Source: Stercorarius parasiticus
Taxonomy: Eukaryota > Chordata > Aves > Charadriiformes > Stercorariidae
Assembly: GCA_013396915.1 (NCBI GenBank)
Contig: VWZL01000203.1
Span: 401,689 to 465,688 of the forward strand
DNA length: 64,000 nt
Direction of reading: 5' to 3'
Made by a program: the position numbers and the translations under genes. Below the pieces are notes generated by a model that was not told where the DNA came from, did no database searches, and saw nothing but the letters and a program-made list of their open reading frames with translations. Below are positions 26,701-39,827 of this stretch, piece after piece. Every line of letters begins with the position of its first letter. The first letter of the stretch is position 1.

Positions 26701-27850
26701 GTAAGAAAAAGCACTAACGTTCTTTTTTTATACTGGCACTTTAAAACTGAGTTATAGCTTCTTTGAAATTTAAAATTACTCCTTTAGTCCTTATTACACA
26801 GTCATATGAGCACAGATTTTTGATGACAGTATAGTAATAATATAGATTCTATATGCAGCGCCTCTGTGGAAGTGAGATGTCAGAAACAAGGGATAGAGTG
26901 CTCATTGGTAATATTTTAGTATTTCTTTTGTTCTTAATTTTATTCTTACAGATTTCTATTAACTTAATCAGCCTGCAATTTTTAGATAATTTATGCTTTG
27001 ACTGATTTAGTCTAAATTAATATTAATTTTATATTTAATTTCCTCACAGATAGTATTTATTTTTTAAAAAATATAATCTGATTTTAATTCCACTTAATAA
27101 AAATTATTTAGCCATGTCTGATAATCAGTAATAAATCTTAAAGTTTATAAACCTGTAAGGATAGTGCAATATTTTGAATATTATGAATACTGATATTTTG
27201 GGTAGTGTGATATTTTCCACAATGAATTTATAGTTTAAATAACACACGCACAACCGATTTCACAAAGAACTTAGTGTTCTTTCAGAGTATATTCTCACAC
27301 GAATACATCTATTTCTCTTGTATCCAAATTCAGGTATTTTGGCCAGCAATGTTGATTTAGTGTACACATACACAATCCGTATTTGCACGTTCTATAATTC
27401 CTTACTAGTAGTGTGAGAATGAGTTTCTAGGTAAACATTCTTTGGGGGTTTTTATTTAGATAGCTATATATAAATTTAAGAAATATGTGTATGTTTAGTA
27501 GTATACATATATATACACTGTATATGTATATACATATGTGTATATATACACACACTATATATACTATTTATATGGTATATGGATATACGTATACTATATA
27601 TAGTATATGTAGTATATATATACTATGTGTATATATATACATATATATATATTTGCAGACTAATTAGAAGTCATGACTAAGTATGTCCTTTGTTAGATGT
27701 ATTTTAGCTAGATTTGAGAAAATTTATCCCTTTTTATACTTTGTAGTACTTCACCCATAAAGTCTAGGATTTTTTTTTTTTTTGTACTAACGAAATGTTG
27801 AACACGATCAAAATATTGTGAGTTATTTTCCCCCTCTTTTGTAATTTCAG
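26701..27850 (+). other. intron 19
   Basis: A 1,150-base, very AT-rich intron. It carries the TA/TG microsatellite at 27485-27655 (listed separately) and a poly-T run near 27771-27783. Confidence 0.8.
27485..27655. repeat. TA-rich imperfect microsatellite
   Basis: About 170 bases built from TATA, TATG and TACA units, with several self-complementary stretches such as TACTATATATAGTA. It ends about 195 bases before exon 20. Open frames across it (for example a 60-codon Tyr/Ile-rich one) are artefacts. Confidence 0.93.
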
Positions 27851-27993
27851 GTGACTGGGAGCACTGGAGTAAAAGAGTTCAGGAATATGTTTATCCAACA
27901 GATAGTGTCCCAGACTATGCATCTATTCTAGTTCCAAATGTTGACAATGTCAGAACTCAGTTTTTGATCAACACAATCGCAAAACAACAGAAA
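27851..27993 (+). CDS. DNAH8: DNAH8 exon 20 (AAA3 entry)
   Basis: The exon encodes residues 1085-1132. It reads [17 protein letters not shown] and [23 protein letters not shown], the conserved lead-in to AAA3. The acceptor is ATTTCAG; the donor GTAAGT. Exons 19 plus 20 total 381 bases, a multiple of three, flanked by phase-0 junctions. Confidence 0.96.
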
Positions 27994-30508
27994 GTAAGTA
28001 CAGGATTACTTATTTAAGGATATGCCTACTATGTGAAATAAGTAGAAACTTCATTATACAGTAACTGGGAGTTGCAGTCATTCTTCATGTTCTCTATCTC
28101 TAGTCGTTACTTGCCAGGTGCATCATGATTTACATATTGCTTGTGTTGGTTTTAACCCCAGCCAGCAGCTAGGACCACGCAACCACTTGTGCAGTCTCCC
28201 CTAGCAGGGTAGGGAGAAGAGGGGAAAGGGAAAAGAAAAAAAGCTCGTGGGTTGAGATAAAGACAGTTTAATAGAACAATAACAGAAAAGGAAAATAACA
28301 ACAACAATAATAATAATGACACAAGTCACTCTCACCACTTGGTGAATTTGTACTCTCCCAAGCAGTGATCACGAGTATCTGCCCCTCAGATAACCCCATT
28401 TATACACTCGGTATGTCGTCTATGTAGGGAATATCCCAGTTGCTATTCCATCCTTCTGTCTAGACTCCTTCTCAGCTTCTATGGGAAGCTGAAAAAAGTC
28501 CTTGAAAAAACATAAACATCACCTGGCAACAATGAAAACGATATGCATTATTGACACTGCTGTCATACCAAATCTGAAACACAGCAACCACTAGAAAGAA
28601 AATGAACTCTTTTCATTTGAAAAGTTTCAGCATTCAATGTGCAATGGGACTTGTCTATGCTTCCCTGTTGACTAGAATTTTCCCCTCCATGGAAGCAGTA
28701 GGCCGGCTTTGTTTTTAAGCATTTTTTTATTTGGTAAGGTTTGATTTAATCGCATATTGAACAGTGATAGAAATTTTTTATTATTTTTTTTGTACCTCCC
28801 CTGGATCAGGTCCCAGCAGCATGAACTTTCTTTCCAGCTACAGCTGAATTACATGTACTAGATGAAACCAAAGTGGTGTTTCACAGGTCTGGCATCACTT
28901 CTTGGTTCTGCGAGTTTATTACTATCCTCTGTGTTGTCATGGTCAGTTGATCACTTGGACGTTCAAAAACAGGGTGAAGAGTGAGACCATGTGGTATCAC
29001 TGTGGCTGTCTGTTGGAGAGCATTAATTTAAAGCAGAAGCAAGTCAGTCAGGAGTACCTGAGCTTTTCAAATCTCTTGAAGGAATCTCCTGCGTTATCAA
29101 CTTCAGTGCTCTCAATCGTAAATAATACATACTCCCTTTTGCAAACTGAATAAATTCCTTTCATGGAGTGGGTATAATAATGAATATAATACCATCTGTG
29201 AAAAATATCAGTAGGATGAAAATCTGAGCTAGAAAAAAACTCATGGAGGATACCTAACTTGCCTGAAAAAAGGGCAGGGTTCTTACCTAGCTCACTTTCA
29301 TGAGGTGAAATGGGAGATTTCTATAAGAGGCTTAAGAGAAAGGAAGAAACCAGGAAAGCCTTTTTTCTTTCTTGAGACATTTATTACTGCTTTTTTTTTT
29401 TTTCAGGGAAATGACACTTAATGTACAAATTGACCAGAAAATACATTATGTAATACTATGTATGTTACATACAATATTAAGAGAAAGCAGAAATAAAATA
29501 CTTGCTATCAAAATATCAGCTTGAAACAAGAATTTTCTGCACCTTTAATGTGAATAAGCCATCAGAGAGGAGTAAAAATGCTTTGAGAAATAGAAATGTG
29601 TACAATGAGGCACACATTAAGATAGTATCAGTTGTAAGAGCCAAAAGTGCCATATTAGAAGCATCAAATGCTGCTGTTGTAAATACTACAGTGATAAGGA
29701 GACAAAATAATTATAGCCTAATTAAAAGGGAGTTCGTTTCCAGTAATAAAACGATCAGTAAGGAAAAAAAGATTTGGGAAAATTTCTAAGATTTCCTGAC
29801 TGTTTTGTGAACATCCTTGCCCAAAATCTGCTTTGTCAAAGCTTGATATCCTGTTTAAGCGATTTAAAGGCCCTATGCAACAGCAATAATGTTGTTCTTA
29901 AAAGTATTCTGAAAAAAATGCATGGGTTTCATATTCTTCCATGGATGTTTAGAGAGAGAATCAAGCATGCCCATGACAGGCAGTTGATGAAATTCAGGAC
30001 AAAAAGCACAGGTCAAGTTTCGTTCCAGTTCTGAAAAACATACTGCTATCAGAGGACACATGGACTCTTGGAGGATCCAGAAGGCCTTTCTGGCTAGGTC
30101 AGTTTATATCGGCATAGTTAGGCTGGGGAACCTGGGTAACAGATTTAAAATTCCAATTTAGGAGAAGAGAAGAGGTGGATGGGAGCCAGTGCTCCTTAAA
30201 GGAAGGGTCGTGTTCTCTTGAGAAAAGTTGAAGAATAACTGCCTGCTTTGAAACAGATGATTTTCCTTTGTTGCTGTTAAGTAGGAATAGTTCTCAGTTC
30301 CTTTTGTGAGTAGAACATAAAACACATTTCAGAGTTTCAATGTTAAATTGCTTCCTCTTCTACCAGTTTTACTGGCCCGTCTAAAAGGGTACATGAGCAG
30401 TACAATACTGCAAATCAATTTTATGTATCTCCTCACACATTCAGTTTAGAGGAAAACCTACCAAAATATGTTTCGATACTAGTTATGTGATTTAACTATC
30501 TGTTACAG
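27994..30508 (+). other. intron 20
   Basis: A 2,515-base intron. It contains the second LTR-like repeat (28142-28610). The remainder, including several weak open frames around 29500-30060, shows no recognisable element. Confidence 0.7.
28142..28610 (+). mobile_element. avian LTR-like repeat, copy 2 (probable solo LTR)
   Basis: It begins TGTGTTGGTTTTAACCCCAG and continues with CAGCTAGGACCACGCAACC, then CTCGTGGGTTGAGATAAAGA and CAGTTTAATAGAACAATAAC, all typical of the same avian LTR-type family as copy 1 and in the same direction. An internal A-rich ATAATAATAATG segment is also typical. The right end is uncertain. No viral genes are present. Confidence 0.72.
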
Positions 30509-30643
30509 GGGGTTTTGCTTACAGGAGAACAAGGTACTGCAAAGACAGTCATGATTAAGGCATATGTGAACAAATATGATCCAGAAGAGCATTTATCAAA
30601 ATGTTTAAACTTTTCATCTGCCACAGAACCATTTATGTTTCAG
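30509..30643 (+). CDS. DNAH8: DNAH8 exon 21 (AAA3 P-loop)
   Basis: The exon encodes residues 1133-1177. It carries the AAA3 Walker A GEQGTAKT (1138-1145) and ends [13 protein letters not shown], here [17 protein letters not shown]3 is the regulatory ATPase site. The first residue is Gly (GVLLTG) where I recall Ala. The acceptor is TTACAG; the donor GTAAAA; phase 0. Confidence 0.96.
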
Positions 30644-33286
30644 GTAAAATATAGATTTTAAGCGATTCTTACATATCATTTCCTTGCTAAATATTTAAAG
30701 TGTACTTAATTCTGATGATAAAAGGAGTTATTTAGAAATAAAGTCTAAAAGATCTTTTTCCTCTGAGTCACTTCAGAAAATTCCATAAAAAATAATTTTT
30801 GAGATCAGAATTAAATATAGTCACTCACAGGGAGATACATGTATTTGTGTCCTTTTTGATTATGGAATTCTAGGAATCCATTTTTTGCTGAAGACATTTC
30901 TTTTTCATTTTAGATTAAAGGTACATCTTCAAACTTTTCCTGATTCTTTAGTTTATAACCATAATTTTTATTTTTGTTAAATAAAAAACATATTTCAACT
31001 TACTCTCTCATTTTTCCTCAGCTCAGGAGTGAATACAGCATCAGAAATACAATCTTTAAGGTCCTCTGTCATCATAACTTTGTAGAGATTTCCCTTTCCC
31101 AATATAACTACTAAAAAATCCATATAAATAGAAAAAAATACTACAGATAGATAGTTTTTTCAAGTGATTGAAAGGATGATTTATACCACTGTGCTATGAT
31201 TCAATACTACGAATTTCCTAGGATGTGATCCTATAAGTTGAATTGTCTTCATTACCTCTTTGATGCAATGAATTCATGGTGATAATCTGCCAGGAGGATA
31301 AAGTAATCATATTGGAATATTTCTTCATTGAAAAGTCTGCTCATGGAGACAACCTTATGAACTCCATCCCAAAATCAAGCGTCTTTTTAAAAAGCTAATG
31401 TAAATGTAACGGTGAAAAGTAATGGTTTAAATATCTTTTTTTTTTTTNCACAGAATGTTTGCTGAGCTTTTCTGTTATGCGTAAGATCTCTGGCCATGGT
31501 TTATATCAAACTGTGAGACAGAGTAAATCAGGCATCCTTTCACGCATGGAAGATTAATTGAACAGTCAGTATCTCTGTCTCGGTGTCCTTTACTTAGTGT
31601 ATTATGGGTCCCTAGAACATTACTGTCTTGGAAACAAAACCCAGATTTCCTTGTCCCTGGTACAAAGAGTCTGTGAAAGGAACTTATTGTGTCTTCTCTC
31701 TGATACAGTCCTGTGGTACCTCAGAAGATATGCTCTTTCTTTTTTGGCTAGCTAGCTGAATACATAGCTCACTCTGTTGATTTCCAAGGAGATGTAGCAA
31801 CAAAACAGTTGAAATGCTTCTAAACACTTGAAATAGCCACACTCAAAATAGTTTTTTAATTTTGAGTCGTCATTCTCAGGATATTTGCAAGATTGGGTGA
31901 TTTTGGATCTGTTAGATGTGCTACAAAGTTCATAATTTCTTATGTAATCACTTTCTTTCTCTTAGCAGTTTCTCTTTTTCACCTTAATCACATATCTCCA
32001 AAATGACACATTAACGTTATCAGTGTTCTGTATGTGTTTATATTAGAATACTCACATAGTTATTTTCTGTCATGAAAAAAATGGGACAAAAACATCGGAA
32101 AAAACTTGTATCTGTTTTCTGTTTCAAAAATGATATTAATGTTTCTATCTTTATGACAGTACATGCCACTTTACTCACATAGGATGACATTTATGCTTGT
32201 AAAGCTAAAAAATTATTTGTCTAAGGAAAACATTTCAATGGCATTTTTTCTGCCATTGTTTATGTTCCAAGTACCTTTAGAAAGACTGTAAAGCCGTAGA
32301 ACTTTGAAGATATATTTCAATTACATATCAATGTCTAATTAGTCGATTGGATCCTGCTTCTTATTTAAGTTCAAAACTCAGTCTTAAAAGATTATTGCCA
32401 CCAAGGTGTTAAAATATTGCATTACTTAGCTTACAAGACATTTGGGAAATTATTGTCAAAGGAATCTAAATTGCCTCTGTGTGGTCTGCAGTTGTACTGC
32501 AAATATGAACTTAACTAGGGGAAATCCAAAGCAATCAACATTTTCAGACAGTGCATGTCAGACCCTCTGAAATCAGATTCCATTCCTCTCCAGAGCTACC
32601 CTTTGGAAGGGAGATTCTTAAATGCCTTTCTAAATAAGTCCAATATTTATAAAAATTATGCTGTGGATAATGAAAATACTATTTCTGCTTGTTGATATTC
32701 TAGCTTATTCATAATTAATACAATTTTGATTAATCCTTCATTTCCCAAATTGTGTGTTCTCTTCCTACTATCTTTTACTGATTTGTGAAGCAAGAGGGGA
32801 AAAAAAAGATACGCAACAGAATTCACAGCTTCTCATTTGTTCATTTTCTTTTCTCTTAGCAGTTTCTCTTGCATTAATCTTGACATGTTTGAAGACTGAA
32901 ATACAATTCACAAGAAGATGTAATGTTTCATACAGAGATAGTGTGTCATACTAAAATTAATGCCATTTTAGTTTGGTGACTTCATGGTAGTAATGGGCTT
33001 CAATGCTGATAATGAAATAATAATTTCCAAGTTTGAAAACTTCTTAAAAACTTCTCTGGTAGCCAGAGGTGGGTTGCAGGACATAGTCCTAATGATGAGG
33101 ATTCACATAGGAATGAGTGTGATGAATAGGCAAATAGGGTTCCTTAATGATGAATCAGAGATGAAATTACTAACAAAAAAGAAGAAATCATTGAATAAGT
33201 GCTGTAGCAGAAAGCAATAAGACATGCATTTTTTAACATTACATTTTTGCTTTAGATGCAAAACAAGAACTTTCTTTAATTTTTAG
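30644..33286 (+). other. intron 21
   Basis: A 2,643-base intron with one ambiguous base (N) at 31448 inside a poly-T run. No repeat family or gene was recognised. CTTAGCAGTTTCTCTT occurs twice (near 31962 and 32856), a short coincidental repeat. Confidence 0.7.
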
Positions 33287-33409
33287 AGGACAATAGAGAG
33301 TTATGTGGACAAACGCATTGGAAGTACTTATGGACCTCCTGGAGGCAGAAAGATGACTGTTTTTATTGATGATATCAATATGCCGTTTATCAACGAATGG
33401 GGAGATCAG
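33287..33409 (+). CDS. DNAH8: DNAH8 exon 22 (AAA3 Walker B)
   Basis: The exon encodes residues 1178-1218. It reads [18 protein letters not shown], then the Walker [10 protein letters not shown] (Asp1205-Asp1206) and NEWGDQ. Asp replacing Glu in Walker B is the usual form at AAA3. The acceptor is TTTTAG; the donor GTAAGC; phase 0. Confidence 0.97.
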
Positions 33410-35178
33410 GTAAGCTGTTTGTTAAAAAATATAGTTTATTCTCAAATTGTTGCACTTTTTTTTTTTTATATACATGGGAACCAGTGGACTTGCTTAATAT
33501 TTTAATTAACTGTTAATTCTTGGAAATGCTTTCTAACTATGGTACATTGATGAAGAAAAAAGAGAGAAAGATTTACTGACAAGACAGGTAGAATAATGGT
33601 GTCATATCTTACATTATCTCCACTTTCTCATATTTTTGTAAGATTAAATAAAAAGCTTCACTGTACTAAAGTACCGTATTACTAAGTTCGAGATTGACAT
33701 TAATTTGAGAGCACCAGTAAACAAACTTTCTGCAAAATGGAAGTGTGCTACCTTGGAGAATGTAATAAAGGCTGTGTCGAAATTCAAAGCTAACACATTG
33801 TCTTGCAAACTTGATTAAAGATTTTTTGACTGTGATGAGCCCATCTACAGCTTGGGTGTGTAACATTCATATGCCTATACAGACCCAAAATCAGGCAAAA
33901 GTCTCTCAGTTCCTTCCCGTAGGAGGTCTGAAGTATTTCCAGCCCAGGATGCTGGGTTTTCTGGAATGTCTAGTCTAGCATAAAGACAAAGTATGCTTAC
34001 TATTATTTTTTTTTTTAATTTCTCAGAGTAAATAACAAATTAGAAACCTGGGGCCTCTGTGCACTTTTGAAAGATCAGGCTCTCTGGCTTCTGCAAGGCT
34101 CACAGTTTGGGTTAAGGCTGCTCATAGCATTGATCTGGTTTGTTAACAGTGTGGGTAGGAGGTCTGGTCATTAGAGTGGGCTTGGGCACATATTTAAGTG
34201 GCAGTATGGATATAAGTGAGTCTATGTAGACTGCATAGTTCCTCCTCTTCACTTTAGCAAGCTGTTTTTGTCAAAATGGAAGCCAAGCATGGTTTTAGTG
34301 TCTCTGAAGTGGAACCTGGCTTTCTACCTAAATGCCAGTATATATCAGTTCTTTGGCTTGCATCATTTGCTCTCACTTGAGAGAACTTTAATTATCCTTT
34401 TTAAATTGAAACTAGTGTTGAATTACCCACAACAGCGAGCTGCTTGACCATAGTCTAGAACATAGGTGGTTGTGTTTGAGGAAGAACCCTCACAGGCCCA
34501 GACAGTGTTCAATAATAGAAAGGATCTCCATTATGAAAGGACCTCCACTAAGTCTTCCATTATGGCCCCAAGACATTGCTGAAATATTTTTAATGGGATG
34601 ATGGTTTGTGACTGGTGCACTGCTGCATATCATGTGGCTTTGTTAGGGTATGTAAGCACATGAGGCTTGCTGAATATCGTTTCAGCAGTTGCTATGGGGG
34701 CAAACTCTGGTGCCTCCTGTTCTGTAGAGTGGAATGTGGAGTGAATAAACTTTTCAGAATAAACAGCTTCCTGTTTCAAAAAAATAATTAGTTGTTTTGC
34801 TTTGAAGGAGGCCGAAGGGAGAACTGAAAAGCATAGTTTGAACACCTAGAGCTGAAAGTCCAGCAGCAAAATATGGAACAAAACAATTTTTTTTTCAATT
34901 CATTTCCTTCACTTTATTTAGTCAAAAGGAATACAAACACATTTGGTTGATAATATGTGGTAGTACAGCTCTGAAAGAATTTTCCTGCTGTTTAAAATCA
35001 CGTAAACCGAGATTTCCCATATGACTAAGGAAGATAGTTTAATCTGAGTTTAGATTTAAGTGAAAACCTCTTTCTAGGGATTAGTGGTAGAATTACAAGA
35101 AGAAATAGAATTATTGGGGTATATTTTCTTTTTTTCTTGTTTGAATTTCTAATTTGTACAAGTTACATATCCTTACAG
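33410..35178 (+). other. intron 22
   Basis: A 1,769-base intron. No recognisable element was seen; poly-T runs occur near 33456 and 34008. Confidence 0.7.
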
Positions 35179-35392
35179 GTAACAAATGAAATTGTTCGTC
35201 AGATGATGGAAATGAAAGGAATGTACAGCTTGGATAAACCTGGAGACTTCACTACAATTGTAGATGTACAATTAATAGCAGCAATGATACATCCTGGAGG
35301 AGGACGTAACGATATTCCCCAGCGTTTAAAAAGACAATTTTCTGTATTCAATTGTACATTGCCATCTAATGCATCCATAGACAAAATTTTTG
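35179..35392 (+). CDS. DNAH8: DNAH8 exon 23 (AAA3)
   Basis: The exon encodes residues 1219-1289 plus one base of Gly1290. It reads [20 protein letters not shown] and the invariant AAA3 block [19 protein letters not shown], then [14 protein letters not shown]. The acceptor is TTACAG; the donor TTTTG/GTACTT is weak, but the phase and the next exon support it. Confidence 0.96.
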
Positions 35393-35939
35393 GTACTTCT
35401 TTCTCTTGTTTTAGTATAATCTTTTTTGATAATTTGATAATTGACAAAATGTATAAAAGTATGTTCTCTTTCTCACTTTCATCATGCAAATTAGAGTATT
35501 TCCAGTGAAACAACTGAAGCTGTATTACAGCAAAAATGGTGCCATGAAACAGAAATTAATCCCTTTAAATTCTTGTCTTTCTAGTTTTGGACATACAAAA
35601 TAATTAATAAAAAAATAATGGCATTTACTGGAAGAATATGAGCACTCCTGTTGCTATGTAGGTCACCATTCTACCTCTGCACTGACTGAAATGCCCTCTG
35701 TTGCTAAAGTTCTCAGTTCTGTTAACTTCATCAATGCAGTATATCATTAAAAGCTAGCAGTTCCTGACAGCTATTTCTACACTGGTTCAGAAAGCCACGG
35801 ACAGGAGAGACAAAATTATTTCATTGTAATTTAAAAGCAAATTAATGTTTTAAATAAATACTTATATGTCTTTCTCACAACCTACCTTATTATATCCTAC
35901 AGCTGGAGTTTAATTGTATATTGTATTTTATCTTTTCAG
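35393..35939 (+). other. intron 23
   Basis: A 547-base intron; nothing recognisable. Confidence 0.75.
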
Positions 35940-36049
35940 GTGTTATTGGCTGTGGATACTTTCATTCATGTAGAAAATTCAGTCCTGAAGTATGTGATAT
36001 GGTGAAAAAATTGGTCCCAACAGGCAGAATATTGTGGCAGTGGACAAAG
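35940..36049 (+). CDS. DNAH8: DNAH8 exon 24 (AAA3)
   Basis: The exon encodes residues 1290-1326, GVIGCGYFHSCRKFSPEVCD through RILWQWTK. This is the AAA3 helical subdomain. The acceptor is TTTTCAG and the donor GTATAA. The phase links exon 23 (one base of Gly) to this exon (two bases). Confidence 0.95.
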
Positions 36050-36610
36050 GTATAAATTACAGGGGAAGTTTTATCACAATCAGTCTGAACAGAGTACCTA
36101 TTAGTGTAATTTAGGCACGTATTCCTTAAGAATATATCTATAACAAAAAAAAAATCAGAACAGGAGAAAGATGGGCTAAAAAAGTTTTGGAGATGCAGTA
36201 TGGAAAATATCAGATTTCAGTATGTGAGGCAGATGAATGGAAATACCACTCCATTCATTCCTATAGTTTTATTGATGTTACCCAAAGCTTTAATCACTGT
36301 AGCTAAGGAACAGGGAGTGAAATTCTTTATACATTATAATTTTTAATTTATAAAGGCCAGAGCAACATATGAAATAATTACATGTTATAAGAGTTGGGGT
36401 TTTACATCTAGTGCTAGATCCTGCTTCCAAACAAATAAGATATTTGTGATGACTTCTTAGAAAGAATTTTCCCACAGTATTATGTGTGAAGAGTAGTAGT
36501 TTTGTTGTTTTTATATTTTATGAGTGAGTAATTATAAATTTATAATTTATATTATCCTTGATTCCTTCTAAATGTTACTGATTTTGAATACTAACAATAT
36601 TTTTCTTTAG
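36050..36610 (+). other. intron 24
   Basis: A 561-base AT-rich intron; nothing recognisable. Confidence 0.75.
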
Positions 36611-36774
36611 ACAAAGATGCTGCCTACACCATCTAAATTCCACTATATTTTCAATCTTCGAGACCTTTCTAGAATTTGGCAAGGAATGTTAACTATAAAG
36701 GCAGAAGAATGCAACAACAGCACTGTCCTTCTAACACTTTTTAAACATGAATGTACCCGAGTAATTGCTGACAG
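36611..36774 (+). CDS. DNAH8: DNAH8 exon 25 (end of AAA3)
   Basis: The exon encodes residues 1327-1380 plus two bases of Arg1381. It reads [20 protein letters not shown] and [13 protein letters not shown], ending [18 protein letters not shown] with its arginine is the conserved AAA3 sensor/small-domain motif. The acceptor is CTTTAG and the donor GTATAA. Confidence 0.96.
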
Positions 36775-39700
36775 GTATAATAACTATTGCATTTTGTATT
36801 TAGTACGTTTATCCATTTACTTTGTTTATGCTCATACATCTGTAAAACTTCTTAATATGATAAACCTTGTTATGCCAATATGTAAAAATTTTGTCTTATT
36901 TTACATGCAGTCTGCATTGGAGTATTATCCCAACAATGTCATGATATGTACTGATAGATTAGACCAGTAATTGGATGGAGAACTCAAAAATACATGCATA
37001 TTCTATGTTGTAACCTACATTTTTTTGGCTCTTACCTTTGGCTACACTCAGCCAGTTCCTCTGTAAAATAGAGGATTGTATGGTGTCCTAAATTTATACA
37101 TAGACAATAATTTAAAATTTCTTTGATCTCCTCACAGAAAAAATTGTCACATGCCTATGATTAAAAAATGGCCCATGTCCTCTAAATCTCCTTTAAAATC
37201 TTCATAAAACAGATACAGTTGTGAGATGAATCTGTTAAAGATCCAGTAATATTTTTGTGTTTACATTTTGTCTTTCAATTTCTTGTGAAATATTAGGTGT
37301 AGTACTTAGCTGCCAGTAAAAACTTGACATATACCCACCACTACTGTGGATTTTCATTAATATAATTATTTCTTATTCTGATGTCCTGAGGAAGGGCCTT
37401 CATAATTTTTATAAATTTAATGCTTTATAATTAAAGCATTGAAGTTAAATGTTGACTTAAAAATACGTGTGTGTGTTTTGTTACACTGCATTTACTTTAT
37501 AAAGCTATCACAAAGTGAAAAAGGAATGAAAAATGTTTTGCCAGGGACACAAGAGGGCTTATTATATTGCTTTTGTTTTTAGTTAGACCTAAAGGCCTTG
37601 AATTGGCAAGTGGTTAAGAGTTACCTGCCATGACCACAATTTTTTCAATATTCAACATAGTTGCAGGAGTCTAAAATGGAATTTATCTATTTTAAAGTGC
37701 TGACTGCATTAGTGCAGTCCGGTGCAGATGATTTGGCATGGTAGCAGGCAAGATGTATACATAATGATTGCATAGTATTCAAGCACAGTCAGGCTTAATT
37801 GCTATTATTTTAGTAACTTGTCGAAATAATGCAGAGAGCAAAGGTATAAAAGAACTATAGGGAGTTTCATTTCTGTTTTCAAAAGATAAGAGAGACAAAG
37901 TGAAATCCTTAAGTATACATTGGTATGTGGACTTTAGCATGTACTCAGTTGGAACAGCAAAAAAACAAGATGTATAAAACTTAGAGATTAATTACACATT
38001 GCTAAAACTGGTGGACGAAACAACTGCTCTCCATCTCAAGTAAACATTAGAAACAGTTCCAAACAAAACATAGACCCTTGTCAAGCAGTTTTGTTCACCA
38101 TCCCTACCTATACCGTTAGAATCCCTCATTTTCTTCCATGAGAGCTCTGAATCAGCTGGCAGGTGCCTCCTTATTTTCCCCAGGAAGGTGCATTAACAAA
38201 CTTGAGTTAAAAGCCAAGAAAGTAAGATTGCTATTATGACCAGTTCCGATACCCCAGAGGAATTCTAATTTGAAAATCCTGCTCACTTTCACCTCTCTCT
38301 TTGGATACATGTGCTGAATTCAGAAAATGCATGCAGGAAATCTAAAAGGAAATCTAAAAGGAAATCTAGTCCATCAGTTTTCAAGAATATAAAAATGAAG
38401 GCCAGAGTTTTCTGCTGACTTTAATAGTTATTTCTCTATAATCTGAAAAAGCCTACTCAATGCAAATCCTGTACAAAGTCTAACATTGCTGATATTTCTG
38501 AGTGCCTGAACTACCATATATTATATAAACATACAAATTTACTGAAATTGATGTTTATGTATTTATCTGTGTGATAGAATGCTGTTGATATAAAAAGGGG
38601 GAAAAAGTTTAATTTGAATTTGAAGTTAGGATTGTACCCACTGATGCAAAAGTATCATACAGCTTTGAGTGTATTATTTTCTGCTTTAAAGTTAGGAGCG
38701 ATATCACTGACATTTACTGAAATATTCTTTTTTTTATTAGTTGTTTTGGGGAATTTAAAAATACATAGATGATATGTATTTGTACAGATATGTTATATAT
38801 TAGAGAGAAGAAGCGAGTAAGTGCAGTCATGCAGTCTCTTCTTCCATGCTGCTTTTAGATTCCATAATGGTTAGTATTATAATGTCATCACTAAGAACCT
38901 CTAAGAATAATAAAGTATATAGTATATATCTAGGCTGTCTCTATGTCACAGTTCTTTAGTATTCTTTGTCTTATTTGAAAACTCAGATTACTGTGTACAG
39001 CTTTTTCATGTTTGTCTTATTTTCCTCTCAGTTGTATCACTGAAAAGGAAAAGAAGTAAAGATGAATTTGTTTTTTCTGTAGTTTGACATTCACAGTTGC
39101 CATTCCCTTTTTCTGGTGTTGAGGTGTTTCTTACCTTTAATGTTTACCAGTTACTACTGAAAGTCATTCTTGATTGTGTCTCAGATAATCATAGTAGTCA
39201 AAGATCTTGATCTGTATTAAAACCATCTTGAACCTATCAATGGAAGCAGATACAGTTGTCACTAGTGTTTGCAGACTTTGTTTTATTTCAGTCTGCGTTA
39301 TTCCTCCTCCCCGCCCCCTTCCCCAGTGTATATTCCCCTCTATAATTACAGATTTTAGCATAAAAGGAATTGAGAATCAAGTCAGGTTATAGTGACGTAT
39401 ACTATCTTCCTTTCACTATTCCTTATCTCATTGCAGTTTCATAGGCAGTACTATAATAACATAAATTATGCTATTCTGCTGCAGGTTGGAAGATAAGGGT
39501 CACTTAGCCGTGGTTATTTGGGAAATCATTCAACCTTTTTCATCCTTTTTCATCTGAGAAATTAAATGGTCTGTTATTGCCTAGTTCTAGTTGGAAAGTT
39601 GGAAAGTCAAGTTGTTTCTGTGTTTAATGTGATTGACTATTATACTTTAGTGTATGGAAGCATTTCATGTCTGTTAATATTGCCTGATCCGTTTCTGTGA

Positions 39701-39827
39701 TTGCTGTCTAGTGTATATTGCCTAATATGTGTTTTTCTATTTAGTAATTAGTAGTTAGTAATCTGGTTTTCTCCCTATATAACTAGAAATCAGTTTTTTA
39801 AAAATTGCACTAATCTATGATTTTTAG
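36775..39827 (+). other. intron 25
   Basis: A 3,053-base intron with no recognised repeat family. It has a short tandem repeat, a 12-base unit GGAAATCTAAAA in about 2.75 copies, at 38336-38368. No missing exon is implied, because Arg1381 is completed across it. Confidence 0.75.
38336..38368. repeat. 12-bp tandem repeat (about 2.75 copies)
   Basis: The unit GGAAATCTAAAA is repeated without interruption at 38336, 38348 and 38360 (partial). It is a minor intronic minisatellite. Confidence 0.9.

Noticed and set aside
27485..27667. 60-codon Tyr/Ile-rich frame
   Set aside because: It is a translation of the TA-rich microsatellite.
29502..30034. Two overlapping plus-strand frames (95 and 86 codons) in intron 20
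   Set aside because: No recognisable family, no splice support, and exons 20 and 21 join in phase without them.
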